64,000 bases of DNA from Gemmata sp051859125 (lineage in GTDB: Bacteria > Planctomycetota > Planctomycetia > Gemmatales > Gemmataceae), in NCBI RefSeq assembly GCF_051859125.1, contig NZ_JBHYGG010000168.1, positions 1-64,000 of the forward strand, given 5' to 3'. The position numbers were made by a program, and so were the translations under genes. The notes under the pieces were generated by a model. That model saw only the letters and a list, made by a program, of their open reading frames with translations, did not search any database and was not told the DNA's origin. Of the stretch, positions 13,328 to 20,708 are shown in pieces (position 1 is the first letter of the stretch; every line of letters starts with the position of its first letter).

Positions 13328-13849
13328 TCGGTCCTCTCCTGCTCGTGACCTGGCCCGGACACCGTTCGCTCAGCGGGGTGCGGGGCGAAGTGTATTGTCA
13401 GCAGGAAGGGCCGGGGGCTCAACCCGATGTTCGTGTTCGGCCCCACTTCCTTGCACGCGCGGCGTGCCTCCCTTACACTCCCTCCGTTCCTTCGGCCGTT
13501 TAGCTCGGTGCCCTGCACCAGGGCGATGTTGCGTCGCCCGAGCGTTTGTCCGGTCGTGCGTCCCGGGGAGGGCTGTTCCAGCACCGCTATCGGCCGAACG
13601 TCTCCGTGGCCAAGAACGGTCTGGAGCAACCCCGCCGGTCGTGGTTCCGTTCTTGGCCACGGAGACGTTCGGCCGGCGGTGCCGCGAGCCCTCCGCGGGC
13701 CAGGTCCAGAAGTAGACGCCGAAGGACACGTTGCGGGCGGGGGCACCCCGCCCGCAACCGTTGCAGGTGTCGGTGACTCAGTGGCACGGTGGCTCGGGTC
13801 ACTCTGTCTGTGCCGAGGATGATGTCGACCAACCGCAGGGTGATTGAGC
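13328..13849. other. Non-coding stretch with long inverted repeat
   Basis: About 520 nt without a credible gene. The notable content is the perfect inverted repeat at 13591-13675. The surrounding frames are short and inconsistent. Confidence 0.35.
13591..13675. repeat. Perfect 29-bp inverted repeat with 27-nt spacer
   Basis: Arms at 13591-13619 and 13647-13675 are exact reverse complements over 29 nt (core ACGTCTCCGTGGCCAAGAAC); the pairing stops abruptly at both ends. No T-tract follows, so it does not look like a terminator. The 85-nt unit resembles a miniature palindromic element or the fused ends of a lost insertion. Confidence 0.7.
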
Positions 13850-14398
13850 ATGACCGACGAGGGCCCGGTGACCGTGGTCGTCCGCCACCGCGTGCGGGTG
13901 GGTCAGGAGGCGGCGTTCGAGGACTGGCTCCGGGGCGTCACCCAGGAGGCCCTGCGGTTCGACGGGCACCTGGGGTTCCACATCATCCGCCCGACCGACC
14001 CGCGGCGGCCCGAGTACCTCGTCCTGTTCCGGTTCGACACCCTCGACCACCTCACTCAGTGGGAGGACTCGGCCGCCCGCGAGGCGTGGCTGGCCCGGGT
14101 CGCGCCGCTGACCACGCACCCGCCGGCCCGGGAGCGGCACACGGGGATGGAGGTGTGGTTCTCGCCCCCGGCCGGCCGGGCCCCGCCGCCCCGGTACAAG
14201 ATGGTCGTGGTGACCGTGGCGGCCCTGTACCCGCTCATCTCGGTGGTCCAGTACGCAGTCGTCCCGGCGCTGGGGGACTGGCCCCTCGTGGCGCGGACCC
14301 TGGCGACCACGGTCCTGATGGTGTGCGTGATGACGTACGCGGCGATGCCCCTGATGACCCGGGTCCTGTCCCGGTGGCTCTACGGGCGGAACGCCTGA
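13850..14398 (+). CDS. Antibiotic-biosynthesis-monooxygenase (ABM) domain protein with two membrane helices
   Basis: A 182-residue protein from ATG 13850. Residues about 6-100 match the ABM dimeric alpha/beta-barrel family: VTVVVRHRVRVGQEAAFEDW, then GHLGFHIIRP, EYLVLFRFDTLDHLTQWEDS and REAWLARVAPL. A charged linker with a conserved-looking GMEVWF follows, then two hydrophobic helices at about 119-140 and 150-173 ending in RVLSRWLYG. ABM proteins with this C-terminal membrane pair occur in many bacteria as uncharacterised proteins; heme or quinone chemistry is known for some soluble members, but the reaction here is unknown. It is monocistronic, with an intrinsic-type terminator 200 nt downstream. 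Confidence 0.8.
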   Translation: MTDEGPVTVVVRHRVRVGQEAAFEDWLRGVTQEALRFDGHLGFHIIRPTDPRRPEYLVLFRFDTLDHLTQWEDSAAREAWLARVAPLTTHPPARERHTGMEVWFSPPAGRAPPPRYKMVVVTVAALYPLISVVQYAVVPALGDWPLVARTLATTVLMVCVMTYAAMPLMTRVLSRWLYGRNA

Positions 14399-14600
14399 GC
14401 ACGCACGAGGCGCGGGGCCTTCCTGCTCAGGAGCGGGGTCGGTGGAGAGCGGCTCCCCAATCCCGAGTCAGATGTTTTTGAGCAAAGGATTGACAGGGAG
14501 GTGTCGTTCGGGGAGACTTCATGTACCGTCGGCGACCCCTCTCACGAGCGCGGAACCGGCGGCCGGGCCGGCCACTTTCCCACCGGCCCGGGAACAGTAC

Positions 14601-14656
14601 CGCCCGGACTTGTGACACCCTCTCCCCTGTGTCACGAGTCCGGGCGGCGTGTTTTT
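14601..14656 (+). terminator. Intrinsic terminator-like hairpin
   Basis: An 18-bp stem (14601-14618 with 14629-14646, one T-G pair) with the 10-nt loop CCTCTCCCCT, followed within 5 nt by TTTTTT (14651-14657). Stem length and U-run fit Rho-independent termination on the plus strand, downstream of the ABM gene or of a short independent RNA. Confidence 0.7.
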
Positions 14657-14666
14657 TAACGGACGA

Positions 14667-14714
14667 CGGCTCGCCGAGCAGAGTGCCTCTCCCCTCACTG
14701 TGCTCGACGAGCCG
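14667..14714 (+). ncRNA. Second stem-loop with the same loop as the preceding terminator
   Basis: Arms 14667-14685 and 14696-14714 pair over 19 positions with two mismatches and enclose the loop CCTCTCCCCT (14686-14695), identical to the loop of the hairpin at 14601-14646 although the two stems have unrelated sequences. This points to a structured RNA or a protein-bound loop rather than to chance. Function unknown. Confidence 0.4.
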
Positions 14715-15326
14715 CCTCGTTGAGAGAAGTGAAAGCACCTCCCGTACCAAACGCAGCGAGAGCCGACCGTTGGTACGCTAACCGGTTTTATGTCAACGTC
14801 TTGTGACCGGGCGAGTGCTTCCGAGCGGGACCAACTACTCCTGGCTCCTGCTCACAGGTTGGGCGTTCACGAGGTGGTCTGCCCATAGCCTGCGCACCCT
14901 CACTTGCTATCCCCTTGGCCCGCGCCACACTCGCCTTCTGAAGGAATGCCCCGCGGACCACACCCGCCCGCTCTGGAGATGGACCTCGACGTCAACGGTG
15001 GCTCGGTCCGCCCCTGACTCAAACACCCGCTCCCGCCACCCCGGCACGGCCGCCTCCAGATGCGTGCGGAAACCTCCGGGCCAGTGCCATCACGATGGTG
15101 GCCCACGGTGGTAGCCTACGGTGGTGGTAGCCGCGCCCAGAGCGCGAACGCGACGGCCCACGCGCTCGGGCGGAGCGTCCAGACGGCACAGTACTACGTG
15201 GACTGTGAGAAGGCGTTCGACCGGACCGACACCTTGAGGAACGTGTCAGGGCAGTTGCTCCCGCCGTCAGAGGGCGACGGGCCGGTTGAAAAATAGTGTA
15301 GCGTCGCGCGGAGAGCCAACGAGAAA

Positions 15327-15352
15327 GGGGTTGCGGCACTTGCCGCAACCCC
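15327..15352 (-). terminator. Hairpin downstream of the tRNA-Lys fragment
   Basis: Perfect 12-nt arms (15327-15338 and 15341-15352) separated by 2 nt. Read on the minus strand, the stem is followed by TTTCTC, as expected for the terminator of the original tRNA-Lys gene, 23 nt beyond the tRNA 3' end. Confidence 0.6.
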
Positions 15353-15375
15353 TTCGTATTTCAGGACTTGTTGAG

Positions 15376-15418
15376 TGGCCCCTGTCGGGCTCGAACCGAC
15401 GACCCGCTGATTAAGAGG
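15376..15418 (-). pseudogene. 3' fragment of tRNA-Lys(CUU): probable integration attachment site
   Basis: Read on the minus strand, the segment holds a loop CTCTTAA (anticodon CTT), the 3' side of the anticodon stem, a variable loop, a complete T-arm (GTCGG, TTCGAGC, CCGAC) and the 3' acceptor strand ending GGGGCCA. The sequence on the 5' side of the anticodon loop does not pair and is unrelated to a tRNA, so the 5' half is absent. A break exactly at the anticodon loop is the classic product of tyrosine-recombinase integration into a tRNA gene, so this is best read as one att end of an island. Confidence 0.75.
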
Positions 15419-15579
15419 CGCCTCAAGTACGACCCCGAAAACGCCCCGAACGCCAGCGTTTTCTAGGGAAATCTTATCAGCCGCCCAACGTTGCGTACAG
15501 TGGAATCCGTTGCGTGGAAATGCTTGTGCGTGTGGAATTTCCACAGCCAACTGTGGAATACTGTGGAACGGATATTTTC

Positions 15580-16065
15580 GGTCCCCGTGCCGCCAGTTCC
15601 AGTCCGACATTCCGTCGCGCGGGTCGGGTACGTGCGGCGGAGGTGGGGTGCGCGCCCGGTCGAGCAGCTCGTCGAACCGGTCGGACGAGCCGGGCAACTT
15701 GCACAGGCCCGCGGTGGACTCGCCATCATTCCACGCGAGGTGAGTGCCGAGCGCGTCGGTGCGGACGGTGTAACGGAGCAGTTCCGCAATCAGCCGCTGG
15801 GTGTGTCGCACGCACCACGCCCACAGCACGGTCAGGTCCTCTCGTTGCCCACCAGGTGCCGGCCCCGGGCCGGCACCTGGTGCGGCGACCGCCCGGGCCG
15901 GACGGGGGTGAAGGGGCGCCCAGTTGACGCCGGCCACAGCTCGTGCCCGGTCTTCGTCAGCAGTTGCTTGACGAGCCGCCCGCCGGCGGGGGCGAAGTCG
16001 AGGCAGGTGCGGATGCCGTACGGGGCGAGCCGGGACGCCCGCCGTTCGCCGGCGCCGCTGACCAC
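15580..16065 (-). pseudogene. Degraded coding remnants split by a 33-bp palindrome
   Basis: Two minus-strand stretches with gene-like codon use flank the palindrome at 15850-15882. The upstream one (about 16050-15885) reads RRASRLAPYGIRTCLDFAPA and then LVKQLLTKTGHELWPA; the downstream one (about 15841-15590) reads REDLTVLWAWCVRHTQRLIA and TDALGTHLAWNDGESTAGL in another frame. The frames do not join, so they are probably parts of one or two broken genes of the island. I do not recognise the family, and the integrase expected here was not found. Confidence 0.3.
15850..15882. repeat. Perfect 33-bp palindrome
   Basis: Arms of 16 nt (15850-15865 and 15867-15882) are exact reverse complements around one central base (first arm CACCAGGTGCCGGCCC). 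It interrupts a gene remnant on the minus strand, as a small palindromic insertion would. Confidence 0.6.
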
Positions 16066-16141
16066 CGCTACCGGCAGGGGGGCCAGGATCGCCCGCTTTC
16101 GTCGCTGCGCTCGGCGACCTCTCCGCGTCTCGTTGAGTGGG

Positions 16142-16363
16142 TCACTGGGTTCCCCCTTTCGTGGCCTCGGCCTCCCGGCTCAACCACGCCCGCAAGTCGG
16201 CCACGGGGTACAGCACCGCCTTGCGCTTGCCGGTGCCCACACGAACGCAGGGGATGTGGCCGTCCTTTGTGAGCTGCCACAGCAGGCGCGGTGAGATGCT
16301 CAGAGCCTTCGCCGCCTCACGCGGGCGGAGAGCCAGGGCAGAGGAGGGGATGTCGGTCGTCAC
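16142..16363 (-). CDS. Excisionase-like helix-turn-helix DNA-binding protein
   Basis: A 73-residue protein that fits the HTH_17/MerR-like family of excisionases and small regulators: LRPREAAKALSISPRLLWQL is the helix-turn-helix, followed by a wing TKDGHIPCVRVGTGKRKAVL and the final helix PVADLRAWLSREA. I chose GTG 16363, which gives the usual start just before the HTH; ATG 16408 would add 15 residues without homology. It lies 720 nt from the tRNA-Lys fragment on the same strand, the normal place for a recombination directionality factor next to an integrase, but no intact integrase is visible. It may be all that works of a former integrative element. Confidence 0.7.
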   Translation of the reverse strand: MTTDIPSSALALRPREAAKALSISPRLLWQLTKDGHIPCVRVGTGKRKAVLYPVADLRAWLSREAEATKGGTQ

Positions 16364-16817
16364 GGTTGCCGGCCCAGGGGGTCGCGTACCGCGGAGCGCG
16401 GTTCGCATACTTGTTGCGGAGCGTTCGGCTTTTTTTTCTGTCGAGCAGCCGGCTCGTCGCGCGGAATTGCCCGCGAACTCAGGGCGTCCCGGGGAGTTGC
16501 AATGGTTGAAGGTGTCCGGCACCCGGTGCCGAACGATCGAGCACCGAGCGAGCTTCTACGCTTTGTGACGGACGCCGTCGTCAGTGGGTCGGCGCCCGCG
16601 CACCACCTCGCGGCCGTGAAGTTCGTGATTCAACTTTCGTAGCAGCACGTAAAGCACCGCGAAATCGCCGCGGCTGAGCGCCTTGTACCTGTCGTATCCA
16701 TCGAGATGCAGCTCGGAGAACGCCGAAGCGGTCGAATGCGATACTTTTTAAGAGTTACGCAGTTGGGTACGGCTGTTCAGCAGGCACCGGCCACGCGAGC
16801 GGAGTAGCACTACGGTC
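16364..16817. other. Decayed island DNA between HTH gene and transposase remnant
   Basis: About 450 nt. Apart from the gene tail at 16556-16750, I see an isolated T-tract at 16431-16438 but no stem before it, and no intact gene or promoter. Confidence 0.3.
16556..16750 (-). pseudogene. C-terminal gene fragment, family unknown
   Basis: A minus-strand frame ending at TAG 16556-16558 has protein-like composition (FSELHLDGYDRYKALSRGDF, then AVLYVLLRKLNHELHG and a basic tail). It is closed upstream by TAA with no start codon between, so only the C-terminal ~60 residues remain. No family recognised. Confidence 0.3.
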
Positions 16818-17150
16818 ATGAATCCCCCGCGGCGCGCCCCCGAGGACTACATCCAGTTCCTGCTGGCCACGCCCCGGGCGTGTACCGCCACAGAGGCCGC
16901 CCGCGTGCAACCCGACCGCTCCCCGGACCGGCCCACGACGCCTTCACCCAGTTGCTTCATCGGCTCGAGCCCGACTCGGCCACCCTGTGGGAGGAGGTGG
17001 CCCCGCTCGTGGACCGGTCCGCCGGGGTCCTCGTGGCCGACGATGGGACCCTCGGCGAGCTCCACGCCCGGCACATCCCGCTGGTCACCCGGCACTGGTC
17101 CGGGAAGCACTACCGGGTGGTCGACGGGATCAACCTGCTCAGCCCGGGCG
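16818..17150 (+). pseudogene. N-terminal remnant of a DDE transposase
   Basis: The frame opens at ATG 16818 with MNPPRRAPEDYIQFLLATPR and TEAARVQPDR, then shifts near 16925 into the frame HDAFTQLLHRLEPDSATLWE, followed by VAPLVDRSAGVLVADDGTL and HIPLVTRHWSGKHYRVVDG. This looks like the first third of an IS4/IS701-like DDE transposase; VADDGTL would carry the first catalytic Asp. After about 17150 the similarity ends, and the rest of the transposase and the right end of the element are missing. One frameshift plus truncation make it dead. Confidence 0.6.
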
Positions 17151-17345
17151 CCTCGGCCGCGAGCCGGGCGGCTGCGAGCAGGGGCGGTGGGGAGGCCCAT
17201 CGGGACCAGTATACCCACCGTTGTGCCGGACCGGAACAGCACGGTCAGCTTCCCGTAAGGGTCCCCGCGCGTTGCGCCGTAAGCGTGGCTGGTATTCCGC
17301 GGTCGGGGCGTGTGCGGTCGTGTACGGGCGCCCGAAGCGGCACCC

Positions 17346-17371
17346 GCCTGCGAGTCGTACGACTCGCAGGC
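17346..17371. repeat. Perfect 26-bp palindrome at a junction of gene remnants
   Basis: A spacerless perfect palindrome (half-site GCCTGCGAGTCGT). It ends exactly where the catalase-like remnant begins and follows the truncated transposase, so it may mark a rearrangement point. Confidence 0.6.
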
Positions 17372-17635
17372 CTGATCCGGTACGGCGAGTACGTGGCCAA
17401 GGTGGGCGTCGTCCCTGCCACCGACGCGCTGAGGGTGGCGGAGAAGGGGTTCGACGTGACGGACGAGGACGGGTTGGAGGCGGCGACGCGGGAGTTCTTC
17501 CGGACCCATGAGGCTCGGTACGATTGTCAGGTGCAACTAGCGGTGGGCGAGAAGACGACGCCGGCCGAGGACCCGACGGTCGACTGGCCCGAGGACGTGG
17601 CCCGATACCGGACGGTCACCGCTTGGGCGGGATGA
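17369..17635 (+). pseudogene. C-terminal remnant of a catalase-family protein
   Basis: The last ~88 codons of a catalase-like heme protein: LIRYGEYVAKVGVVPATDAL, then ATREFFRTHEARYDCQVQLA and EDPTVDWPEDVARYRTVTAW, ending at TGA 17633-17635. These match the C-terminal part of the small-subunit catalase-related family (the stretch that includes V-WPED). The heme-binding core is missing, so no activity is possible. The frame overlaps tail-to-tail with the SGNH gene by 20 nt. Confidence 0.55.
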
Positions 17636-18569
17636 GGTTGGCAATACGGCGGGTAAAGGTTCGGGCGCCGACCGCGTTCAGGTGCAGGTGGTCAGCGAAC
17701 CCTTCCGGCCCAACCCAGTCCGAAGCAACCAGGTACTCACCGCCCGCGGTCCGAATGAGGTCAGCCACGTACTCACGATATGCGGCCCATTCGGGGTTGG
17801 AGTAGAACCGCCGCCGGTGCTCGTCGGTCACCGGCATTTCGACGATCACGACGGGAGAGCCGTTCTCGACCGCACGACCGAGGATCGCAGCGATTGCGGG
17901 GGTGAGGGGTTGCCGCTCTTGAACGACCCGACGACAGGACGTGGCGAAGTCCGCGTCGTCAGTTGGCTCCAGGAGTGCGAAGTCTTCGACGCGGCCGAAC
18001 CGGTTGACGTCTTTGTTCGGGAGGCCGACCTCGCCCAGCACCCGCCGCACCCGCTCGACCTTTGCCCAGATGGTCTGTCGCTCGACCAGTGCGGGCACCC
18101 ACCCGAGCGTTCGGATGCGCCAAGCGGCAAGCAGGTTTCCCGGGGCATAGAACCCGGCCGCGACTCCGGGAGAAACGTAATACGCCATCGCCCGGTTGCC
18201 GACAAGGTCGTCCCACCCGCCGACTGCGGGCTCGGTCAGTTGCCCATCGAAAAACCCGTAGTAGACCGTTGCCCCGCGGTGCCGGCCGAGGCGATCATAA
18301 ATCAGGTAGTGTTCGACAGGTCCGGTCGAGCCCAAGCCGGCATTCAACCCGTGGCGGTCCGGCCGCGCAGTGGTGAACGCGGTCTCGTCGAGGCCCGCGG
18401 CCATCATCGAGTTCCCCAGGAACAGGTCGGTCGCCGGGTTCCCCTCCTCACAGTGGCGCAGGAGTTGGCGTGGTACCGTGTTCACCGCCGCCCGTGCGAC
18501 GAACCAGTTCGCGGCTCCCAGAACGATCGCGGTAACGGCCAGTTGCGTGATGAAGTAGCTTGCGTTCAC
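17616..18569 (-). CDS. SGNH/GDSL-like protein partnering an MBOAT acyltransferase
   Basis: A 317-residue protein starting at GTG 18569. An N-terminal membrane anchor (residues about 5-25) precedes an SGNH-like domain: the block I nucleophile motif is FLGNSMMAAG (about 50-59) and the Asp/His block near the end is DHLHLNAVGARTF. In AlgJ/AlgX-type and DUF1574-like partners of MBOAT proteins, this domain moves acetyl groups from the membrane protein to an exported glycan. Gene order MBOAT, tiny membrane protein, SGNH (13-nt gap) supports a three-part O-acylation machine at the cell surface. Its reading frame lacks GT-like features, so the acyl-transfer role is the best reading. Confidence 0.75.
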   Translation of the reverse strand: MNASYFITQLAVTAIVLGAANWFVARAAVNTVPRQLLRHCEEGNPATDLFLGNSMMAAGLDETAFTTARPDRHGLNAGLGSTGPVEHYLIYDRLGRHRGATVYYGFFDGQLTEPAVGGWDDLVGNRAMAYYVSPGVAAGFYAPGNLLAAWRIRTLGWVPALVERQTIWAKVERVRRVLGEVGLPNKDVNRFGRVEDFALLEPTDDADFATSCRRVVQERQPLTPAIAAILGRAVENGSPVVIVEMPVTDEHRRRFYSNPEWAAYREYVADLIRTAGGEYLVASDWVGPEGFADHLHLNAVGARTFTRRIANLIPPKR

Positions 18570-18582
18570 TGCAGCAGCCCGG

Positions 18583-18768
18583 TTAGAAATCGATGTAGAT
18601 GAACTTCGACGCTTGCCCGCAGAACAGGAAAGCGACGCAGAGGAGCGTGCCCCACCACAACCCCCAGATCGGTGACCATAGCGGGAGCGGTACCCCCAGA
18701 GGCGGTTCGTCGCGCTCGCCCCCGAGGTACTCGCACAGGTGCTTCAGCCAACCTATCGGAGCGGGCAC
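18583..18768 (-). CDS. Small membrane protein between MBOAT and SGNH genes
   Basis: A 61-residue protein with one hydrophobic helix (about residues 33-52, LWSPIWGLWWGTLLCVAFLF) and an aromatic C-terminus. It starts at GTG 18768, one base after the TAG of the MBOAT gene; its GGGAGG ribosome site lies inside the end of that gene, so translation is coupled. Short single-helix proteins (DUF5989-like) commonly accompany MBOAT/SGNH pairs in surface-glycan loci, and this one may belong there, but the sequence match is too short to be sure. It probably stabilises the acyltransferase complex. Confidence 0.6.
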   Translation of the reverse strand: MPAPIGWLKHLCEYLGGERDEPPLGVPLPLWSPIWGLWWGTLLCVAFLFCGQASKFIYIDF

Positions 18769-18769
18769 G

Positions 18770-19948
18770 CTAGCCTCCCAGCAGCCGTCGGAAGAAGAGT
18801 ACCGATGTGGGAAGGTCCATTGCGAAGAACGCCCACCCGATGTTCACACAGAGGTAGGTTAACAACCACCCCGGGGCGCGAGAAATCAAGGACCGGCGCT
18901 CCTCCTGTCGCCCGCGCCCCCTCCCCGACCACCACCTGTGCGCGACGAGGAGGACTCCGTGCCACGCTCCCCAGACGAGGAAGTTCAGGCCGGCCCCGTG
19001 CCACACGCCGCTAACCAACATCACAATCATGATGTTGCGGCAAACGCGCTTCTCCCGGCCGCGGGACCCGCCGAGGGGGATGAACACGTAGTCGACCAAC
19101 CACTTGTAAAGTGACATGTGCCAGTGCCGCCAGAACTCGGCGATGTTGGTCCGGAAGTACGGCCAGTCGAAGTTCTCGGGGATGCGAATGCCGAAGAGCC
19201 GGCCCGACCCGATCGCGATGTCCGAGTAGGCGGAGAAATCGAAGTAGATCTTCCACCCGTATGCGAACAGCCACACGGGGAGCACCCACCGGTCGGCACG
19301 GGCGATGTCGGCCGCGTTCAGGTGGTCCGTCAGGCTGGTCAAGAAGTCGGCGACGGCAAACTTCTTGACGAGACCGGTCAGGATGCGGGTGATTCCCCGG
19401 TTCCAGTCAAGAGCCCAGGCCGGACTCGGGTTCCGGAGGCACGGTGCGAAGTCCTGGAACCGTTTGATCGGTCCCGCGACCATTGTCGGGAAGAAGAAGA
19501 TAAACGCGAGGTACTCGCCCGCACTCCCGCGCTCGACCTTGCCCTCGCACCGATCGACCGCGTAGTGGATGAATTCAAAGGTGAAGAACGATACGCCCAA
19601 GGGCAGGAACGCACCCGCCCAGTGAAGGCCGGCGGTCTCCGGCGGGGCCAGCCCGACCAAGAAGTTCCAATACTTGAACGCGACGAGTACGAGCACGCTC
19701 ACCGCGATACCGAACCAGCATGCCCATCCGCCAGGACGGTATAGCGTGCGGAAGCACGCCTCCCACACGAAGATCAGGACGCACGCTGCTCCCCACCACC
19801 CACCGAGTTGAGTGACCGAGAAGTAGACGAAGAATACCACCCCGAACGCCACGCAAACCCACGGTCGAGTGCGGGCCGACGCGCAGCGGAACCAAATCGC
19901 CGCCGGGAATAAAAAGAGGAAATAATAAGCGACTGTGTTGAAGATCAA
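18770..19948 (-). CDS. MBOAT-family O-acyltransferase
   Basis: A 392-residue polytopic membrane protein with about ten hydrophobic segments, the usual size being 390-480. Family landmarks are present: LPLGVSFFTFEFIHYAVD, FFPTMVAGPIKRF, YSDIAIGSGRLFGIRIPENF, RTNIAEFWRHWHMSLYKWL and the region with the catalytic His, SGVWHGAGLNFLVWGAWHG. It is of the AlgI/DltB type that takes an acyl group from the cytoplasm across the membrane for transfer to an exported polymer. The start is TTG 19948, beginning the conserved FNT.AYYFLFLF segment; no ATG lies nearby. It probably acylates the glycan made by the neighbouring locus, though a 760-nt gap separates the two. Confidence 0.88.
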   Translation of the reverse strand: MIFNTVAYYFLFLFPAAIWFRCASARTRPWVCVAFGVVFFVYFSVTQLGGWWGAACVLIFVWEACFRTLYRPGGWACWFGIAVSVLVLVAFKYWNFLVGLAPPETAGLHWAGAFLPLGVSFFTFEFIHYAVDRCEGKVERGSAGEYLAFIFFFPTMVAGPIKRFQDFAPCLRNPSPAWALDWNRGITRILTGLVKKFAVADFLTSLTDHLNAADIARADRWVLPVWLFAYGWKIYFDFSAYSDIAIGSGRLFGIRIPENFDWPYFRTNIAEFWRHWHMSLYKWLVDYVFIPLGGSRGREKRVCRNIMIVMLVSGVWHGAGLNFLVWGAWHGVLLVAHRWWSGRGRGRQEERRSLISRAPGWLLTYLCVNIGWAFFAMDLPTSVLFFRRLLGG

Positions 19949-20708
19949 TTTTGCTATCCGTGCGTGAACCGTTTGAACTTGCCTATGTTAAGCGAGCAAG
20001 TCCACCATGAGGGGCAGGATCTTCTCGGTCCCACACAGCCGGGCGTGACTCGGACTGCCAATACCCGGTGGTGAGCAACGCCCAGCAGGCCGAGACCGGG
20101 GTAGCGGCCCGTCGGGCCAGTTACAGCGGGTGTTGCGGCCAACCTTCACGAAGAGGAGCACGACCAGGCCCGCGCACCCGCCGGTCACCGCGGTCGATCC
20201 GCCGCCCACGACGGGAGCCTGGTCGGGCCAACCGGGGAGGTACAGGCCGACGCTCGCGCCGATCAGCGACGTGATCACTCCACCAGCAGCCACAACGACC
20301 CGACGTGGCTCTCCGGAGTGGCCTGGAAAATCGGCCCCGCCACGAACACCAGCGCTGCCCGGTCGAGCGGCCAGGCCGCCAACAGCGCGACCGGCACGCC
20401 GATACTGGCAACTCCCTCGGCCGGTTTCGCGCACAAGATGATCGCTGCCGTACCGAGCGCTACCCAGACGACCCACGAAGTGACCGCGACGGGCTACAGG
20501 CGGCCCCGGTTTATCCCCCCCACGTGACCAGGTACCCGGCCGACTGGTTCCGCCAGGTGACGCGACCGAGTGGGCTCGTCCGAAGGAGCACCGCCCCGGT
20601 AGCACACGCGACCCTGCCGCATCCGCCCTGGAGTCCACGACAGCCCAATAAGGGGCGGCAAATCAAGTCACAAACCATCATCCGCTAAATTCTCATGGCC
20701 AAAACTTA
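19949..20708. other. Gap between the MBOAT cluster and the polysaccharide operon
   Basis: About 760 nt holding the broken membrane-protein gene described separately (20130-20520). The remainder shows only shadow frames and no clear promoter or terminator. Confidence 0.3.
20130..20520 (-). pseudogene. Frameshifted remnant of a multi-pass membrane protein
   Basis: Two minus-strand frames together read like one small membrane protein: TSWVVWVALGTAAIILCAKP, then SIGVPVALLAAWPLDRAALV and FVAGPIFQATPESHVGS in one frame, and VVVAAGGVITSLIGASVGLY, then TGGCAGLVVLLFVKVGRN in another, with a frameshift near 20290 where the first frame stops. No start codon or full-length frame exists. Family unknown; the hydrophobicity pattern is the evidence. 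Confidence 0.4.

Larger units (their letters stand above)
14399..15375. other. Non-coding accessory stretch with structured-RNA candidates
   Basis: Nearly 1 kb with no convincing protein. It contains a perfect TTGACA at 14490-14495 (with only a weak -10, GAGACT, 17 nt later), a tandem stem-loop pair at 14601-14714, another short stem at 14743-14777 and the tRNA-proximal hairpin at 15327-15352. Between about 14790 and 15300 I see only short frames. Confidence 0.35.

Noticed and set aside
14521..14781. Plus-strand 86-codon frame over the tandem stem-loops
   Set aside because: It is read through two perfect hairpins and a U-tract; structured RNA is the better explanation.
15194..15937. 247-codon minus-strand frame through the tRNA fragment
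   Set aside because: Its end (APLNQRVVGSSPTGAT) is just the translated tRNA fragment and its start is broken by the palindrome; only the middle is gene-like and is listed as a remnant.
17682..18602. 306-codon plus-strand frame opposite the SGNH gene
   Set aside because: Shadow; the minus strand has GNS and DHLH motifs and operon context.
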